From Janthinobacterium lividum (GTDB lineage Bacteria; Pseudomonadota; Gammaproteobacteria; Burkholderiales; Burkholderiaceae_D): a stretch of 64,000 nt of DNA. Shown in pieces: positions 8,935 through 18,998 of the stretch. The DNA lies in assembly GCF_034424625.1 (NCBI RefSeq), contig NZ_CP139976.1, forward strand, positions 992,001 through 1,056,000, written 5' to 3'. Below the pieces are notes generated by a model. The model worked only from the letters and a program-made list of their open reading frames with translations, ran no database searches and was not told the DNA's origin. The translations under genes and the position numbers were made by a program. Position 1 is the first letter of the stretch. Each line of letters starts with the position of its first letter.

Positions 8935-10431
8935 TTAAAACCCTCCATCCAGGCCATCTTGCACTTGTTCGGCGGCACGCAATACGGCACGCGCCTTGTT
9001 TTCCGTTTCCTGCCATTCCATTTCGGGGATGGAGTCGGCGACGATGCCGGCCGCGGCCTGCACGTACAGCATGCCGTCCTTGACCACGCCCGTGCGGATG
9101 GCGATCGCCACATCCATTTCGCCGCCAAACGACAGGTAGCCGCAGGCGCCGCCGTAGATGCCGCGCTTGGTGATTTCCAGTTCGTCGATCACTTCCATGG
9201 CGCGCACTTTCGGCGCGCCCGTCAGGGTGCCGGCGGGGAAGGTCGCGCGCAGCACGTCCAGGTTCGACAGGCCATCCTTCAGCGTGCCTTCCACGTTCGA
9301 GACGATGTGCTGCACATGCGAGTATTTTTCGATGACCATACGGTCGGTAACCTGCACGCTGCCCGTTTCGGCGATGCGGCCGATATCGTTGCGCGCCAGG
9401 TCGATCAGCATCACGTGCTCGGCGATCTCCTTCGGATCGGCCAGCAGCTCGGCCGACAGTTCGGCGTCGCGCTCTGGCGTGGCGCCGCGCGGACGGGTGC
9501 CGGCAATCGGACGCAAGGTGACTTTCTTGCCGCCGTCCGCCGTCTTCTCGTTGCGCACCAGGATTTCCGGCGAGGCGCCGATGATCTGCATGTCGCCGAA
9601 ATTATAGAAGTACATATACGGGGACGGATTGAGCGAACGCAAGGCGCGGTACAGTGTCAGCGGCGAATCGACATACGGCTTGCGGATGCGCTGGCCGATC
9701 TGTACCTGCATCAGGTCGCCCGCCATCACGTATTCATGCGCCTTGGCGACGGCCTTCAGGTAGTCTTCCTTGGAAAAATCGCGGATGGTTTCCGTGCGCA
9801 CGGAAGCGCTGGTGACGGGTGCATCGACACCGCGGCGCAGCATCATGCGCAAGTCCTTCAGGCGCTGCTGTGCTTTCGAAAACGATTCGGGCTGCGTGGT
9901 GTCGGCGTAGACGATCAGGTAGAGTTTGCCGGACAGGTTGTCGATGACGGCCAGTTCTTCCGTCACCATCAGCTGGATGTCGGGCAGCTTCAAGTCATCT
10001 TTCGGCGCGCCGCCGGCCAGTTTTTTCTCGATGTGGCGCACGGTGTCGTAGCCGAAGTAGCCGGCCAGGCCGCCGCAGAAGCGCGGCATGCCGGGGCGCA
10101 GGGCTACCTTGAAGCGCGACTGGAACTGTTCGATGAAGTCGAGCGGATTGCCTTCGTGCTCTTCGATCACCGTGCCGTTCTTGACGATTTCGGTGCGCTT
10201 GCCGTAGCTGCGCAACACGGTCGTGGCGGGCAAGCCGATGAAGGAGTAGCGGCCGAAGCGTTCGCCGCCGACGACGGATTCGAGCAGGAAGGTGTTCTTG
10301 CCGCCTTGTTGGGACTGTGCCAGTTTCAGGTACAGGGTGAGCGGGGTTTCCAGGTCGGCGAACGCTTCCGCGATCAGGGGGATGCGGTTGTAGCCTTGCT
10401 GGGCCAGCGATTTGAATTCGAGTTCGGTCAT
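8935..10431 (-). CDS. trpE: Anthranilate synthase component I
   Basis: This 498-residue chorismate-utilising enzyme makes anthranilate from chorismate with ammonia from TrpG. The C-terminal domain shows [27 protein letters not shown] and [15 protein letters not shown], all conserved in Trp[19 protein letters not shown] near the N-terminus is the tryptophan feedback-site region (LLES element). I chose the ATG at 10431 because a GGAGAG Shine-Dalgarno lies just before it; an upstream in-frame ATG (10443) overlaps that ribosome site. A Trp-codon-rich leader and a terminator-like structure lie upstream, so attenuation is likely. Confidence 0.96.
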   Translation of the reverse strand: MTELEFKSLAQQGYNRIPLIAEAFADLETPLTLYLKLAQSQQGGKNTFLLESVVGGERFGRYSFIGLPATTVLRSYGKRTEIVKNGTVIEEHEGNPLDFIEQFQSRFKVALRPGMPRFCGGLAGYFGYDTVRHIEKKLAGGAPKDDLKLPDIQLMVTEELAVIDNLSGKLYLIVYADTTQPESFSKAQQRLKDLRMMLRRGVDAPVTSASVRTETIRDFSKEDYLKAVAKAHEYVMAGDLMQVQIGQRIRKPYVDSPLTLYRALRSLNPSPYMYFYNFGDMQIIGASPEILVRNEKTADGGKKVTLRPIAGTRPRGATPERDAELSAELLADPKEIAEHVMLIDLARNDIGRIAETGSVQVTDRMVIEKYSHVQHIVSNVEGTLKDGLSNLDVLRATFPAGTLTGAPKVRAMEVIDELEITKRGIYGGACGYLSFGGEMDVAIAIRTGVVKDGMLYVQAAAGIVADSIPEMEWQETENKARAVLRAAEQVQDGLDGGF

Positions 10432-10493
10432 GTTTCTCTCCATGCCGTCAGGGTATGAGTGTGCATAGTGCACAAACCCTGCGGTGGGTTATC

Positions 10494-10617
10494 AAAAAAC
10501 TTGCCGGGACATGCAATATGCGCAAAATGCGCAAAGGACGCGTGTGCAGCCGGCAGCAATCGTAACGGCTCGGCCCTTAGGCCTGCCAGGATTGCCAGCG
10601 TCGCCAAAGCCAGGCCT
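10494..10617 (-). promoter_or_regulatory. Candidate trpE attenuator with alternative hairpins
   Basis: Three mutually dependent structures can be drawn on the minus-strand RNA. The Trp codons lie inside AGGCCTG (10617-10611) / CAGGCCT (10585-10579). AGCCG (10570-10566) can pair with CGGCT (10552-10548). TGCCGG (10555-10550) pairs with CCGGCA (10507-10502), followed by T6 at 10499-10494: a terminator with a long, internally structured loop containing a TGCGCA/TGCGCA pair. The second and third share bases 10550-10552, so they exclude each other, as antiterminator and terminator should. The terminator stem is short, so folding needs testing. Confidence 0.55.
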
Positions 10618-10669
10618 CAATCGAGCCGGTTTGGGTGACATTGTGTTTTTTGATGAGAAACGTGTTCAC
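10577..10669 (-). CDS. Putative trp leader peptide (4 Trp codons in 9)
   Basis: On the minus strand between gph and trpE a short frame ends in W-L-W-R-R-W-Q-S-W-Q-A-stop, with TGG codons at 10612-10610, 10606-10604, 10597-10595 and 10588-10586. Four Trp codons in nine just before a terminator-like structure and trpE is the classic leader-peptide arrangement. The start is uncertain: the only usual in-frame initiator is GTG at 10669 (30 residues), and it lacks a clear Shine-Dalgarno. Confidence 0.62.
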   Translation of the reverse strand: MNTFLIKKHNVTQTGSIEAWLWRRWQSWQA

Positions 10670-10700
10670 GATATGGTGTTGGGTTTGGTCAGTATGCTGG

Positions 10701-11405
10701 TTAATTTTGCATGCTAATAAAACGGGCTGCTTCGAGCAGTGTCTTTACTATACCATCGGAATCGGTATCGTGTATAGAGTGTCCGTGATTGTAGCCATAC
10801 GGTACCGTCAGTACGGGGCAAGCCGCAGCCCTGGCCGCTTGTGCGTCATTCGAGGAGTCGCCGATGGCCACCACTTTGGAGGGCGGCAAGTCGAAGTCCG
10901 CGCACACTTGCAGCAGCGGCATGGGGTGCGGTTTTTTCTGCGGCAGCGAATCGCCGCCGTAGACGATCTCGAAATACTGGTCCAGGTTTTTCAGTTTCAG
11001 CAGGGGCAGAGCGAAGGCGATCGGCTTGTTGGTGACGCAGGCCAGGCGCAAGCCCGCCGCCTTCATCGCCGCCAGTCCCTCTTCCACGTCCGGGTACAAG
11101 GTGCTGAACTGGCCGTTGATGGCCAGGTAGTGGCGCTGGTAACCGTCCATCGCCTGCTCGAAGCGCTGTTCCACGCCGGCCGCATCGAAGTCGAGCGCCA
11201 GCACGGTGCGGATCAGGTTTTCCGAGCCTTTGCCCACCATCAGTTCGATGGCGTCGGCGCTGATGGGCGCCAGGTCCAGTTCGGCGCGCATGCCATTGAT
11301 GGCAACATGAAAATCGGGCACGGTGTCGAGCATCGTGCCATCGAGGTCGATGATGGCGGCGCGCACGCCGGCCAGTACGTGGTCTTTCACCGTGCCCGCT
11401 TGCAT
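10701..11405 (-). CDS. gph: Phosphoglycolate phosphatase (HAD superfamily)
   Basis: This 234-residue HAD hydrolase carries motif I DLDGTMLDT, motif II VTNKP, and motif III/IV KPHPMPLL ... VAIGDSSNDAQAARAA. It dephosphorylates 2-phosphoglycolate, a DNA-repair and oxygenase by-product. The ATG at 11405 overlaps the rpe stop by one base (TGATG), so the two are translationally coupled. The rpe-gph-trpE order is common in beta- and gamma-proteobacteria, and the trp operon may be partly fed by readthrough from here. Confidence 0.92.
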   Translation of the reverse strand: MQAGTVKDHVLAGVRAAIIDLDGTMLDTVPDFHVAINGMRAELDLAPISADAIELMVGKGSENLIRTVLALDFDAAGVEQRFEQAMDGYQRHYLAINGQFSTLYPDVEEGLAAMKAAGLRLACVTNKPIAFALPLLKLKNLDQYFEIVYGGDSLPQKKPHPMPLLQVCADFDLPPSKVVAIGDSSNDAQAARAAACPVLTVPYGYNHGHSIHDTDSDGIVKTLLEAARFISMQN

Positions 11406-12079
11406 CAGGCGCCTTTGACAGTTGCCAGCTCGGCGCGCATGGCGTCGATGACGGCCTTGTAGTCCGGCTTGCCGAAGATGGCCGAGCCGGCGACAAAGGT
11501 GTCGGCGCCGGCGGCGGCGGCAGCGGCGATGTTGTCGATCTTGATGCCGCCATCGACTTCCAGCATGATGTCACGGCCCGACTCGTCGATCATGCGGCGT
11601 GCCTCGGCGATCTTCTTCAGCGCTTGCGGAATGAAGGACTGGCCGCCGAAGCCCGGGTTGACGGACATGATCAGGATGATGTCGATCTTGTCCATCACGT
11701 GTTCCAGGTAGTGCAGCGGCGTGCCGGGGTTGAACACCAGGCCCGATTTGCAGCCATTGTCGCGGATCAGCTGCAGCGAACGGTCGACGTGATCCGACGC
11801 TTCCGGGTGAAAGGTGATGATGTTCGCGCCAGCCTTGGCGAAATCCGGGATAATGCGATCGACAGGCTTGACCATCAGATGCACATCGATGGGTACTTGC
11901 ACGTGCGGGCGGATCGCTTCGCACACCAGGGGGCCGATGGTCAGGTTCGGCACGTAATGGTTATCCATCACGTCGAAGTGGATGATGTCGGCGCCGGCGG
12001 TAACGACGTTGCGCACTTCCTCGCCCAGGCGGGCAAAGTCGGCGGACAGGATGCTGGGAGCGATACGGAATGTTGTCAT
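11405..12079 (-). CDS. rpe: Ribulose-phosphate 3-epimerase
   Basis: This 224-residue TIM-barrel enzyme interconverts ribulose 5-phosphate and xylulose 5-phosphate. Metal ligands and catalytic aspartates sit in [27 protein letters not shown] and LEVDGGI, the standard Rpe motifs. The length matches the family. It is the first gene of the rpe-gph-(leader)-trpEGDC array and is divergent from apaG, with 165 bases between them for the promoters. Confidence 0.96.
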   Translation of the reverse strand: MTTFRIAPSILSADFARLGEEVRNVVTAGADIIHFDVMDNHYVPNLTIGPLVCEAIRPHVQVPIDVHLMVKPVDRIIPDFAKAGANIITFHPEASDHVDRSLQLIRDNGCKSGLVFNPGTPLHYLEHVMDKIDIILIMSVNPGFGGQSFIPQALKKIAEARRMIDESGRDIMLEVDGGIKIDNIAAAAAAGADTFVAGSAIFGKPDYKAVIDAMRAELATVKGA

Positions 12080-12244
12080 GGTGAAGTAGCCAAAGGATAG
12101 AAAATGCGATTTGCGCTATTTTACGCCTGACGCCGCTACCGTGCCTCATTGAAGTACGGTGAAATACAGAATACGCATCGCGCGATGGCCAATGCGGCGC
12201 GCGCGACACTCAATATGACTGGCAATGTCTGAATAGGAATGACG

Positions 12245-12619
12245 ATGGCGACTTATGAATTTACGGTAACGGTCAAGACGCAATACCTGCCCGATCAATC
12301 GGCACCCGACCAGGGGCGGCACGTGTTCAGCTACACGATCCGCGTCGTCAACACGGGCACGGCTGGCGCGCAACTGATTTCGCGCCACTGGGTCATCACG
12401 GATGCGAACAACAAGGTGGAAGAGGTACGCGGCCTGGGCGCCGTCGGCCACCAGCCGCTGCTGCAGCCGGGCGAGCAGTTCGAATACACGAGCGGCACCA
12501 TGCTGGGCACGCCGCAAGGCTCGATGCATGGCGAATACTTTTGCGTGGCCGAAGACGGCCATCAGTTCGAAGCGCCGATTCCCGAGTTCGTGCTGTCGGT
12601 GCCGCGCACCCTGCATTAA
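12245..12619 (+). CDS. apaG: Co2+/Mg2+ efflux protein ApaG
   Basis: This 124-residue single-domain beta-sandwich protein has the ApaG signature, including ISRHWVITDANNKVEEVRGLG and the SGTMLGTPQGSMHGEY segment. Genetics in enterobacteria links ApaG to Co2+ resistance and Mg2+ efflux, but the molecular activity is unsettled. Two ATGs lie six bases apart (12239 and 12245). AGGA at 12235-12238 abuts the first and is six bases from the second, so I chose 12245. No gene pairing with ksgA is seen here, unlike in enterobacteria. Confidence 0.93.
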   Translation: MATYEFTVTVKTQYLPDQSAPDQGRHVFSYTIRVVNTGTAGAQLISRHWVITDANNKVEEVRGLGAVGHQPLLQPGEQFEYTSGTMLGTPQGSMHGEYFCVAEDGHQFEAPIPEFVLSVPRTLH

Positions 12620-12641
12620 GGAAACGCCGGGGGCTTGCCCC

Positions 12642-12788
12642 TTATTTCAGTTTTTCGGTGGCGTCCTGTTCTTCACTGAGCTGCTTGCGCGCCGGCGGTG
12701 CGGGCTTTTTGCCCGAGTACATGGTCCACCAGACTATAAATGCCAGCAAGAAGAACGCCACCAGCGCCTCTATCATCAAGATCCACAT
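12642..12788 (-). CDS. Small single-pass membrane protein (48 aa), unknown function
   Basis: A 48-residue frame has one strongly hydrophobic segment (MIEALVAFFLLAFIVWW, about residues 5-21), then a basic and charged cytoplasmic-looking tail rich in Lys, Pro and Glu. It has a good Shine-Dalgarno (AGGGG, five bases before ATG). The region is the last 50 residues of a much longer open frame antisense to mltA, but only this part has protein-like composition. Its start codon is only ten bases from the divergent mltA start, so its leader lies in mltA coding DNA. Similar short membrane proteins are, from memory, common in Oxalobacteraceae; no role is known. Confidence 0.55.
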   Translation of the reverse strand: MWILMIEALVAFFLLAFIVWWTMYSGKKPAPPARKQLSEEQDATEKLK

Positions 12789-12798
12789 ACGCACCCCT

Positions 12799-14064
12799 AT
12801 GTTATTTACACGCAGCCCATTTACCAGCCGTCTGTTTACACGCGGTAGTCTACTCGTTTCAGCCGGTGGCGTCGCGCTTGCGCTTTCCGCCTGCACCACG
12901 CCGTCCACGCCACCCGCTGCTTCCAGCGGCAAGGCGCCCGCCATCGCGCCGACCGTCGTCAGGCCGGTGCCGGCCAAGCCTGCCGACGCCAAGGATGCCA
13001 CGGATGCGGCAGCCCCCACATTCGTGCCCGCCAAGTTTGCCGCCTTGCCTGGCTGGGCCCGCGACGACATGCGCGCGGCCTGGCCCGCCTTTATGGCGTC
13101 GTGCGGCGTGCTCGTCAAGCGTCCGGACTGGAAAGAATCGTGCACGATTGCGCGCCAGGTGAATGCCGACAGCGACAAGGCCATCCGCCTGTTTTTCGAG
13201 ACCTTCTTTGTGCCCAATCAAGTCGTCACCGCCGATGGCGCCAATACTGGACTGGTGACCGGTTATTACGAGCCATTGCTGCACGGCGCGCGCAAGCGCG
13301 GCGGTCCATACCAGACACCGCTGTACAAGGTGCCTGACGACCTGGTTTCGGTGGACTTGGCCGGCGTGTATCCGGAACTGAAAAACATGCGCTTGCGCGG
13401 CAAGCTGGTCGGCAAGAAGGTGATACCGTACGCAACCCGCGCCGACATCGAGCGCGCCACCTCCGTCACGGGCAAGGAATTGCTGTGGGTGGATGACGAA
13501 GTCGAGGCATTCTTCCTGCAAGTGCAGGGTTCCGGGCGCGTGCAGTTGACCGATACGCAGGAAACCGTGCGTGTGGCGTATGCGGATCAAAACGGCCATC
13601 CGTATAAATCGATCGGCCGCTACCTGGTCGACAAGGGCGAGCTGACCTTGAGCCAGGCATCCGCGCAAGGCATCAAGGCGTGGATCGCCGGCCATCCCAC
13701 GCGCAAGGATGAATTGTTCAACGCTAATCCCAGCTATGTCTTCTTCAAGGAAGAGCGCCTGCCCGACCCGAAAGTGGGGCCGAAGGGCGCGCTGGGCGTG
13801 CCGCTGACGCCGCAGCGCTCGGTAGCCATCGATTCGCGTTTCCTGCCGCTGGGCGCGCCCGTGTTCTTGTCCACCACGCAAGCCAATAGCGAGATCCCCA
13901 TGCAGCGCCTGGTGATGGCGCAGGATACGGGCGGCGCCATTCGCGGGCCGATCCGTGTCGATTATTTCTTTGGCTTTGGCGCGGAAGCGGCCGAGAATGC
14001 GGGCCGCATGAAGCAGAGCGGCGCCGTGTGGGTGTTGTTGCCGAAGCAGGCACCGGCGCGCTAG
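12799..14064 (+). CDS. mltA: Membrane-bound lytic murein transglycosylase A (lipoprotein)
   Basis: The protein is 421 residues. It begins with an arginine-containing n-region, a hydrophobic core and the lipobox ALSAC at about residue 32, then a Pro/Ala linker. The catalytic region shows TGYYEP, the double-psi barrel segment FFLQVQGSGRVQL, and the C-terminal 3D domain with MAQDTGGAIRGPIRVDYFFG, where the second Asp of the conserved set is the MltA acid/base. It cleaves glycan strands at MurNAc-GlcNAc with 1,6-anhydro product formation, anchored in the outer membrane. The start at 12799 gives the signal peptide but has no visible Shine-Dalgarno; the frame is open for about 250 bases upstream. 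Confidence 0.9.
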   Translation: MLFTRSPFTSRLFTRGSLLVSAGGVALALSACTTPSTPPAASSGKAPAIAPTVVRPVPAKPADAKDATDAAAPTFVPAKFAALPGWARDDMRAAWPAFMASCGVLVKRPDWKESCTIARQVNADSDKAIRLFFETFFVPNQVVTADGANTGLVTGYYEPLLHGARKRGGPYQTPLYKVPDDLVSVDLAGVYPELKNMRLRGKLVGKKVIPYATRADIERATSVTGKELLWVDDEVEAFFLQVQGSGRVQLTDTQETVRVAYADQNGHPYKSIGRYLVDKGELTLSQASAQGIKAWIAGHPTRKDELFNANPSYVFFKEERLPDPKVGPKGALGVPLTPQRSVAIDSRFLPLGAPVFLSTTQANSEIPMQRLVMAQDTGGAIRGPIRVDYFFGFGAEAAENAGRMKQSGAVWVLLPKQAPAR

Positions 14065-14105
14065 AGGAGGTGCGCGGCGCCGGCGGGTGATGGTCTGGCG
14101 TCAGC

Positions 14106-14543
14106 TTAGCGCAGAACCATCACTGGCAAGTGCGTGTGGGCCAGCACTTTTTGCGTTTCGCTGCCCACGAACAGCTTGTTCAAGCCCTTGCGGCCATGCG
14201 AGGCCATCAGGATGATGTCGCAATGGTAGGTCTGCGCCGCATTGACGATTTCATCGTGCGGGCTAGGTGACACGGCCACCACGCCTTCGAAGGGCACGCC
14301 GGCGGTGCGGGCCGCTGCGCCGATCTTGTCGATGGCGCGTTGCGACGCTTCCTGCATCTGTTGTTCATACAGGCTGGCGTCGAGCACGATGCCGCCGTCG
14401 GCCATCGGCGAAAACGGGAAAGGCTGCACCACGCTGATGGCGACCAGCTTGGCTTTGTTCAGTTGGGCGAAGGCGAGGGCGGTCTCGGCGGCCTTGTCGG
14501 ACAACGGCGAGCCGTCGGTGGGAAATAAGATGGTGTTAAACAT
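14106..14543 (-). CDS. Universal stress protein (UspA family)
   Basis: This 145-residue single Usp domain starts MFNTILFPTDGSPLSD and ends with the ATP-binding pattern GRKGLNKLFVGSETQKVL (G-x2-G-x(9)-G-[ST]). The nucleotide-binding motif suggests the ATP-binding subclass. In facultative organisms such proteins help survival under low oxygen or energy stress. Two FNR/ANR-type boxes 33-68 bases upstream support oxygen-responsive control. A strong Shine-Dalgarno (GAGGAG) precedes the start. Confidence 0.9.
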   Translation of the reverse strand: MFNTILFPTDGSPLSDKAAETALAFAQLNKAKLVAISVVQPFPFSPMADGGIVLDASLYEQQMQEASQRAIDKIGAAARTAGVPFEGVVAVSPSPHDEIVNAAQTYHCDIILMASHGRKGLNKLFVGSETQKVLAHTHLPVMVLR

Positions 14544-14575
14544 AGCGTGCTCCTCAAGTGATGTAAGACAGCTTA

Positions 14576-14611
14576 TGGATTTATATCAATTCAAACCTTG
14601 ATATAAATCAA
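14576..14611 (-). promoter_or_regulatory. Two FNR/ANR-type binding sites upstream of the universal stress gene
   Basis: Bases 14598-14611 read TTGATATAAATCAA, a perfect match to the FNR/ANR consensus TTGAT-N4-ATCAA. Bases 14576-14589 read TGGATTTATATCAA, one mismatch from it. Their centres are 22 bp apart, two helical turns. A class II position (-41.5) for the perfect site predicts transcription starting near 14563, with CATAAG as a plausible -10. Confidence 0.7.
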
Positions 14612-14680
14612 ACCTCATAGGCTTTGGCGTGAATAGTGTCGCCAAGGCAATCTTTTAGCAGTGTATGCCTGTTCATCGCA

Positions 14681-16000
14681 TCAGGTGCGCACACTACGCA
14701 GCGGCGTGCCCCACACCATGGCGGCTGTCAACAGGATGCTGCCGGCCGCGATGCAGGCCAGTCCATTGCGCACGCCAAAGTGTTCCGCGATCCAGCCGGC
14801 GGCCAGCGCGCCCAGCGGCGCCGTCGCCACCGTCAGGAAGCGCATGGTCGACGTCATGCGGCCCAGCATGGGGTCGGGCGTGACTTTCTGGCGCAGGCCC
14901 AGATAGGGAATAAAGAACAGCATCACGCCGCAATCGAAAAAGAACATCAATATGGCATACGCCAAGGCGCTGGCGGCGGCGCTGCCGAACAGCGCGGCGG
15001 GAATCGTTGGCGTCAGGGCAAAGCAGAGCGAGGTCGATGCCAGGCCGATCAGGATGGTGCGGCCGGCGCCGTAGCGCTTCGTCAATGGCTTGACGATGAA
15101 GGCGCTGAGCAAGACGCCGGCGCCGCCCAGCATCTGCGTCATGCCCAGCACGCCAGGACTCATGCCCAGGTCGCGCGTGGCGAACAGCACCGTCAAGGCC
15201 ATGCTGGCGTAAAACAGGAAGTGCCAGATGCCGGCGCCCCAGGCCAGCGCGCGCAGCAGCGGTTCGCGCCAGACGAACAGCAAGCCGTCGGCGATGTCGC
15301 GCAAGGCATGTTTGTCGGATGGGGCAGGGTGCGGGTCGCGCACGCTCATGGCACGCAAATTGAAGACGGAAATCAGATAGCCGCACGCCGTGCACAGGAT
15401 GGCGACGGGCGCTGACAAGACTTGCACCAGCACGCCGGCCAGGCCGGGACCGATCAGGCGCGACGCCGATTCGGTGGCGGCAAATTTCGATTGCGCATCG
15501 ATCAAGCCGTCGCGGCCCACCAGGAAAGTCAGAAACACCTGTTCGGCACCGCCACCGACGACGAAGCCCGTGCCGATGATGAACCCCACTATATATAACC
15601 ACGGCATGGACAGCACGCCGCACCAGTAAGCCACGGCCACGCTGGCCAGAGCCAGGCCAGACATGCTTTCGCTGAACAGCATGATCGGGTGCTTGCTGCG
15701 CCGGTCCAGCAGCACGCCGACGGGCAAGCCGAAGAGGGCGAACGGCAGCGCCTGCAGGGCGACCAGCATGCCCATCTGTTCCGGCGTCGCATGCAGTAAC
15801 AGTACCGCGCACAAGGGCAGGGCCAGCGAGGTGATCTGGGCGCCGAAGCAATTGAGGCCGTTGCTGAACCACAGGCGGCGGAAATTGACGCTGGCGGCGC
15901 TGCCGTCGCCGCGCAGGTAATGGGCGCAGTACTGGAAGAGGGAGGAGAAAATATCTTGCTCGATATGAAAATGATCAGGCTCACAATAATAGCAGCGCAC
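14681..16000 (-). CDS. Major facilitator superfamily transporter (MFS_3 / EntS-like)
   Basis: This roughly 439-residue membrane protein has about twelve hydrophobic segments. The cytoplasmic loop [16 protein letters not shown] after the second or third helix is the MFS A-motif (G-x3-D-R-x-[KR]). [23 protein letters not shown] in the middle is typical of the MFS_3 branch that includes the enterobactin exporter EntS. Efflux of a small molecule or drug is the likely role; the substrate is unknown and no siderophore genes are nearby. The start is uncertain: GTG at 16000 is the most upstream usual initiator, has only AGG nearby, and the first 35 residues look poorly conserved. Confidence 0.8.
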   Translation of the reverse strand: MRCYYCEPDHFHIEQDIFSSLFQYCAHYLRGDGSAASVNFRRLWFSNGLNCFGAQITSLALPLCAVLLLHATPEQMGMLVALQALPFALFGLPVGVLLDRRSKHPIMLFSESMSGLALASVAVAYWCGVLSMPWLYIVGFIIGTGFVVGGGAEQVFLTFLVGRDGLIDAQSKFAATESASRLIGPGLAGVLVQVLSAPVAILCTACGYLISVFNLRAMSVRDPHPAPSDKHALRDIADGLLFVWREPLLRALAWGAGIWHFLFYASMALTVLFATRDLGMSPGVLGMTQMLGGAGVLLSAFIVKPLTKRYGAGRTILIGLASTSLCFALTPTIPAALFGSAAASALAYAILMFFFDCGVMLFFIPYLGLRQKVTPDPMLGRMTSTMRFLTVATAPLGALAAGWIAEHFGVRNGLACIAAGSILLTAAMVWGTPLRSVRT

Positions 16001-16062
16001 CTGCCGCGCCGCTGCCGTTAGCCGCTACAATCGTTGCACCGTGTTCATCCAGAGGAGACTAT

Positions 16063-16839
16063 ATGCAATACGAAGACTTGATCATCGATATCCAGGACAA
16101 AGTGGCGGTCATCCGCCTGAATCGCCCGAAGGCATTGAATGCCTTGAACGACAACATGATGAATGAGCTGGGCGACGCCTTGCTGAAGTTCGATGCCGAC
16201 GAGAATATCGGCTGCATCGTGCTCACGGGCAGCGAAAAAGCGTTTGCCGCCGGCGCCGACATCGCCGCCATGGCCGATTACACCTATCCGGACACTTTTA
16301 CCCAGGGCTACATCAGCCGCAACTGGGAACATATCTTGCGCGTGCGCAAACCTGTGGTGGGCGCGGTGGCGGGCTATGCGCTCGGTGGCGGCTGCGAACT
16401 GGCCATGATGTGCGACTTCCTGATCGCTGCCGACAGCGCCAAATTCGGTCAGCCGGAAATCAAGGTCGGCGTCACGCCAGGCGCGGGCGGTACGCAGCGT
16501 CTGCCGCGCGCCATCGGCAAGGCCAAGGCCATGGACCTGTTGCTGACGGCGCGCGCCATCGACGCTGCCGAGGCGGAACGCATCGGCCTCGTGTCGCGCG
16601 TGGTGCCGGCCGATAAATTGCTGGAAGAAACCCTGGCTGCCGCCAAGACCATTGCCGCCATGCCGACCTCGGTTGCCATGATGATCAAGGATTGCGTCAA
16701 CCGCGCCTTTGAAACCACCTTGACGGATGGCGTCGCCTACGAGCGCCGTTTGTTCCAGGCTGCCTTCGGTACGCCTGCGCAAAAAGAAGGCATGCACGCT
16801 TTCCTGGAAAAGCGCTTGCCAAACTTCGACGGTCTTTGA
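16063..16839 (+). CDS. Enoyl-CoA hydratase / crotonase
   Basis: This 258-residue crotonase hydrates trans-2-enoyl-CoA. The oxyanion-hole segments are [11 protein letters not shown] and [16 protein letters not shown], and the two catalytic glutamates sit in GGGCELA and in [17 protein letters not shown]. It has a clear AGAGGAGA Shine-Dalgarno. No other beta-oxidation gene adjoins, so the pathway (fatty acid or phenylacetate) cannot be told. The rRNA operon promoter P1 overlaps its last codons. Confidence 0.93.
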   Translation: MQYEDLIIDIQDKVAVIRLNRPKALNALNDNMMNELGDALLKFDADENIGCIVLTGSEKAFAAGADIAAMADYTYPDTFTQGYISRNWEHILRVRKPVVGAVAGYALGGGCELAMMCDFLIAADSAKFGQPEIKVGVTPGAGGTQRLPRAIGKAKAMDLLLTARAIDAAEAERIGLVSRVVPADKLLEETLAAAKTIAAMPTSVAMMIKDCVNRAFETTLTDGVAYERRLFQAAFGTPAQKEGMHAFLEKRLPNFDGL

Positions 16840-16845
16840 TATGAT
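16816..16845 (+). promoter_or_regulatory. Predicted rRNA promoter P1
   Basis: TTGCCA (16816-16821), an 18-base spacer and TATGAT (16840-16845) form a sigma-70-type promoter overlapping the end of the enoyl-CoA hydratase gene. ATTCGCCTCC follows and recurs before the second 5S gene. Confidence 0.5.
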
Positions 16846-16921
16846 TCGCCTCCCCGATGAGACGCACTAGTTTGCGGCACAAAAGGGACGGCCTTCCGGG
16901 GCTGGGTAGTAAAAAAGAAGG

Positions 16922-16950
16922 TTGACGAAATGCTGCAAACGCTTCATACT
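16922..16950 (+). promoter_or_regulatory. Predicted rRNA promoter P2
   Basis: TTGACG (16922-16927), a 17-base spacer and CATACT (16945-16950), preceded by an A-rich UP-element-like stretch at 16909-16919. The spacing is ideal and the site lies about 270 bases before 16S. Confidence 0.6.
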
Positions 16951-17015
16951 CTTCCTTCTTCGCAGCTGACAAACACAACGCTTTGTCGATAGCGCGAAAG
17001 CAGTAACCGAATACA

Positions 17016-17026
17016 GTTCTTTAACA
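17016..17026 (+). promoter_or_regulatory. boxA antitermination element, rRNA leader
   Basis: GTTCTTTAACA matches the core of the rRNA boxA (TGCTCTTTAACA in E. coli), which loads the Nus antitermination complex. It recurs before 23S at 19145. Confidence 0.75.
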
Positions 17027-17027
17027 A

Positions 17028-17058
17028 TTAACAGTCGATAAGTGTGGGCATTTGATGC
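17028..17058 (+). other. Left arm of the pre-16S processing stalk (pairs with 18789-18819)
   Basis: The 31 bases here are complementary to 18789-18819 on the other side of 16S. The only two non-Watson-Crick positions are G-U pairs in RNA. This is the long helix cut by RNase III to release pre-16S rRNA. Confidence 0.8.
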
Positions 17059-17224
17059 AAGTGCAGCGTCAATCTTCGGATTGGCGTCTAACTTAAAATA
17101 TCAAATGTTCACGAATAAATAAATGAAATAGGACGCTTCGCAAGAAGTGGCCTGTCAGTTGTTTTTGAAGTGAGCGACCCGTCAGCAATGACGGTGCCGG
17201 TAAAACGGCAAAGTAACAGAGATT

Positions 17225-18758
<1,534 letters not shown>

Positions 18759-18788
18759 GAGTTTGCACGAATCAGGTAACTGGTTCAC

Positions 18789-18819
18789 GCATCAAATGTT
18801 CACACTTATCGACTGTTAA
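18789..18819 (+). other. Right arm of the pre-16S processing stalk
   Basis: Complementary to 17028-17058 over 31 bases (29 Watson-Crick, 2 G-U). It lies between 16S and tRNA-Ile. Confidence 0.8.
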
Positions 18820-18855
18820 ATGAAGAAGAAACAGTAGTCGTAGTAGTTCCGCGTT

Positions 18856-18932
18856 GGGGCTGTAGCTCAGCTGGTTAGAGCACCGTGTTGATAACGCGGG
18901 GGTCGTTGGTTCGAGTCCAACCAGCCCTACCA
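18856..18932 (+). tRNA. tRNA-Ile (anticodon GAT)
   Basis: This 77-base tRNA has an encoded CCA. The acceptor stem GGGGCTG/CAGCCCT includes one G-T end pair, the anticodon stem-loop is CCGTG-TTGATAA-CGCGG with GAT at 18890-18892, and the T loop is TTCGAGT. It is in the standard 16S-23S spacer position. Confidence 0.98.
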
Positions 18933-18945
18933 GTAAAAACAGACC

Positions 18946-18985
18946 CGGGGGTAAGGTGGACACTAGTCCAGCCAGACCTACCAGT
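18946..18985 (+). pseudogene. Degenerate copy of the tRNA-Ile 3' half
   Basis: Between the two spacer tRNAs, CGGGGGT...AGTCCAGCCAGACCTACCAGTA resembles CGGGGGT...AGTCCAACCAGCCCTACCAGTA at 18897-18935, the 3' half of tRNA-Ile plus flanking bases. It lacks a 5' half and cannot fold as a tRNA. Likely a decayed partial duplication. Confidence 0.55.
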
Positions 18986-18998
18986 ATGTAATACCCCA

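Noticed and set aside
10484..10717. Plus-strand open frame across the trpE leader
   Set aside because: It runs opposite the Trp codons and attenuator, has no homology I recognise, and its start has no ribosome site.
12541..12798. In-frame N-terminal extension of MltA
   Set aside because: It overlaps apaG and would bury the lipoprotein signal, so the start at 12799 is preferred despite lacking a Shine-Dalgarno.
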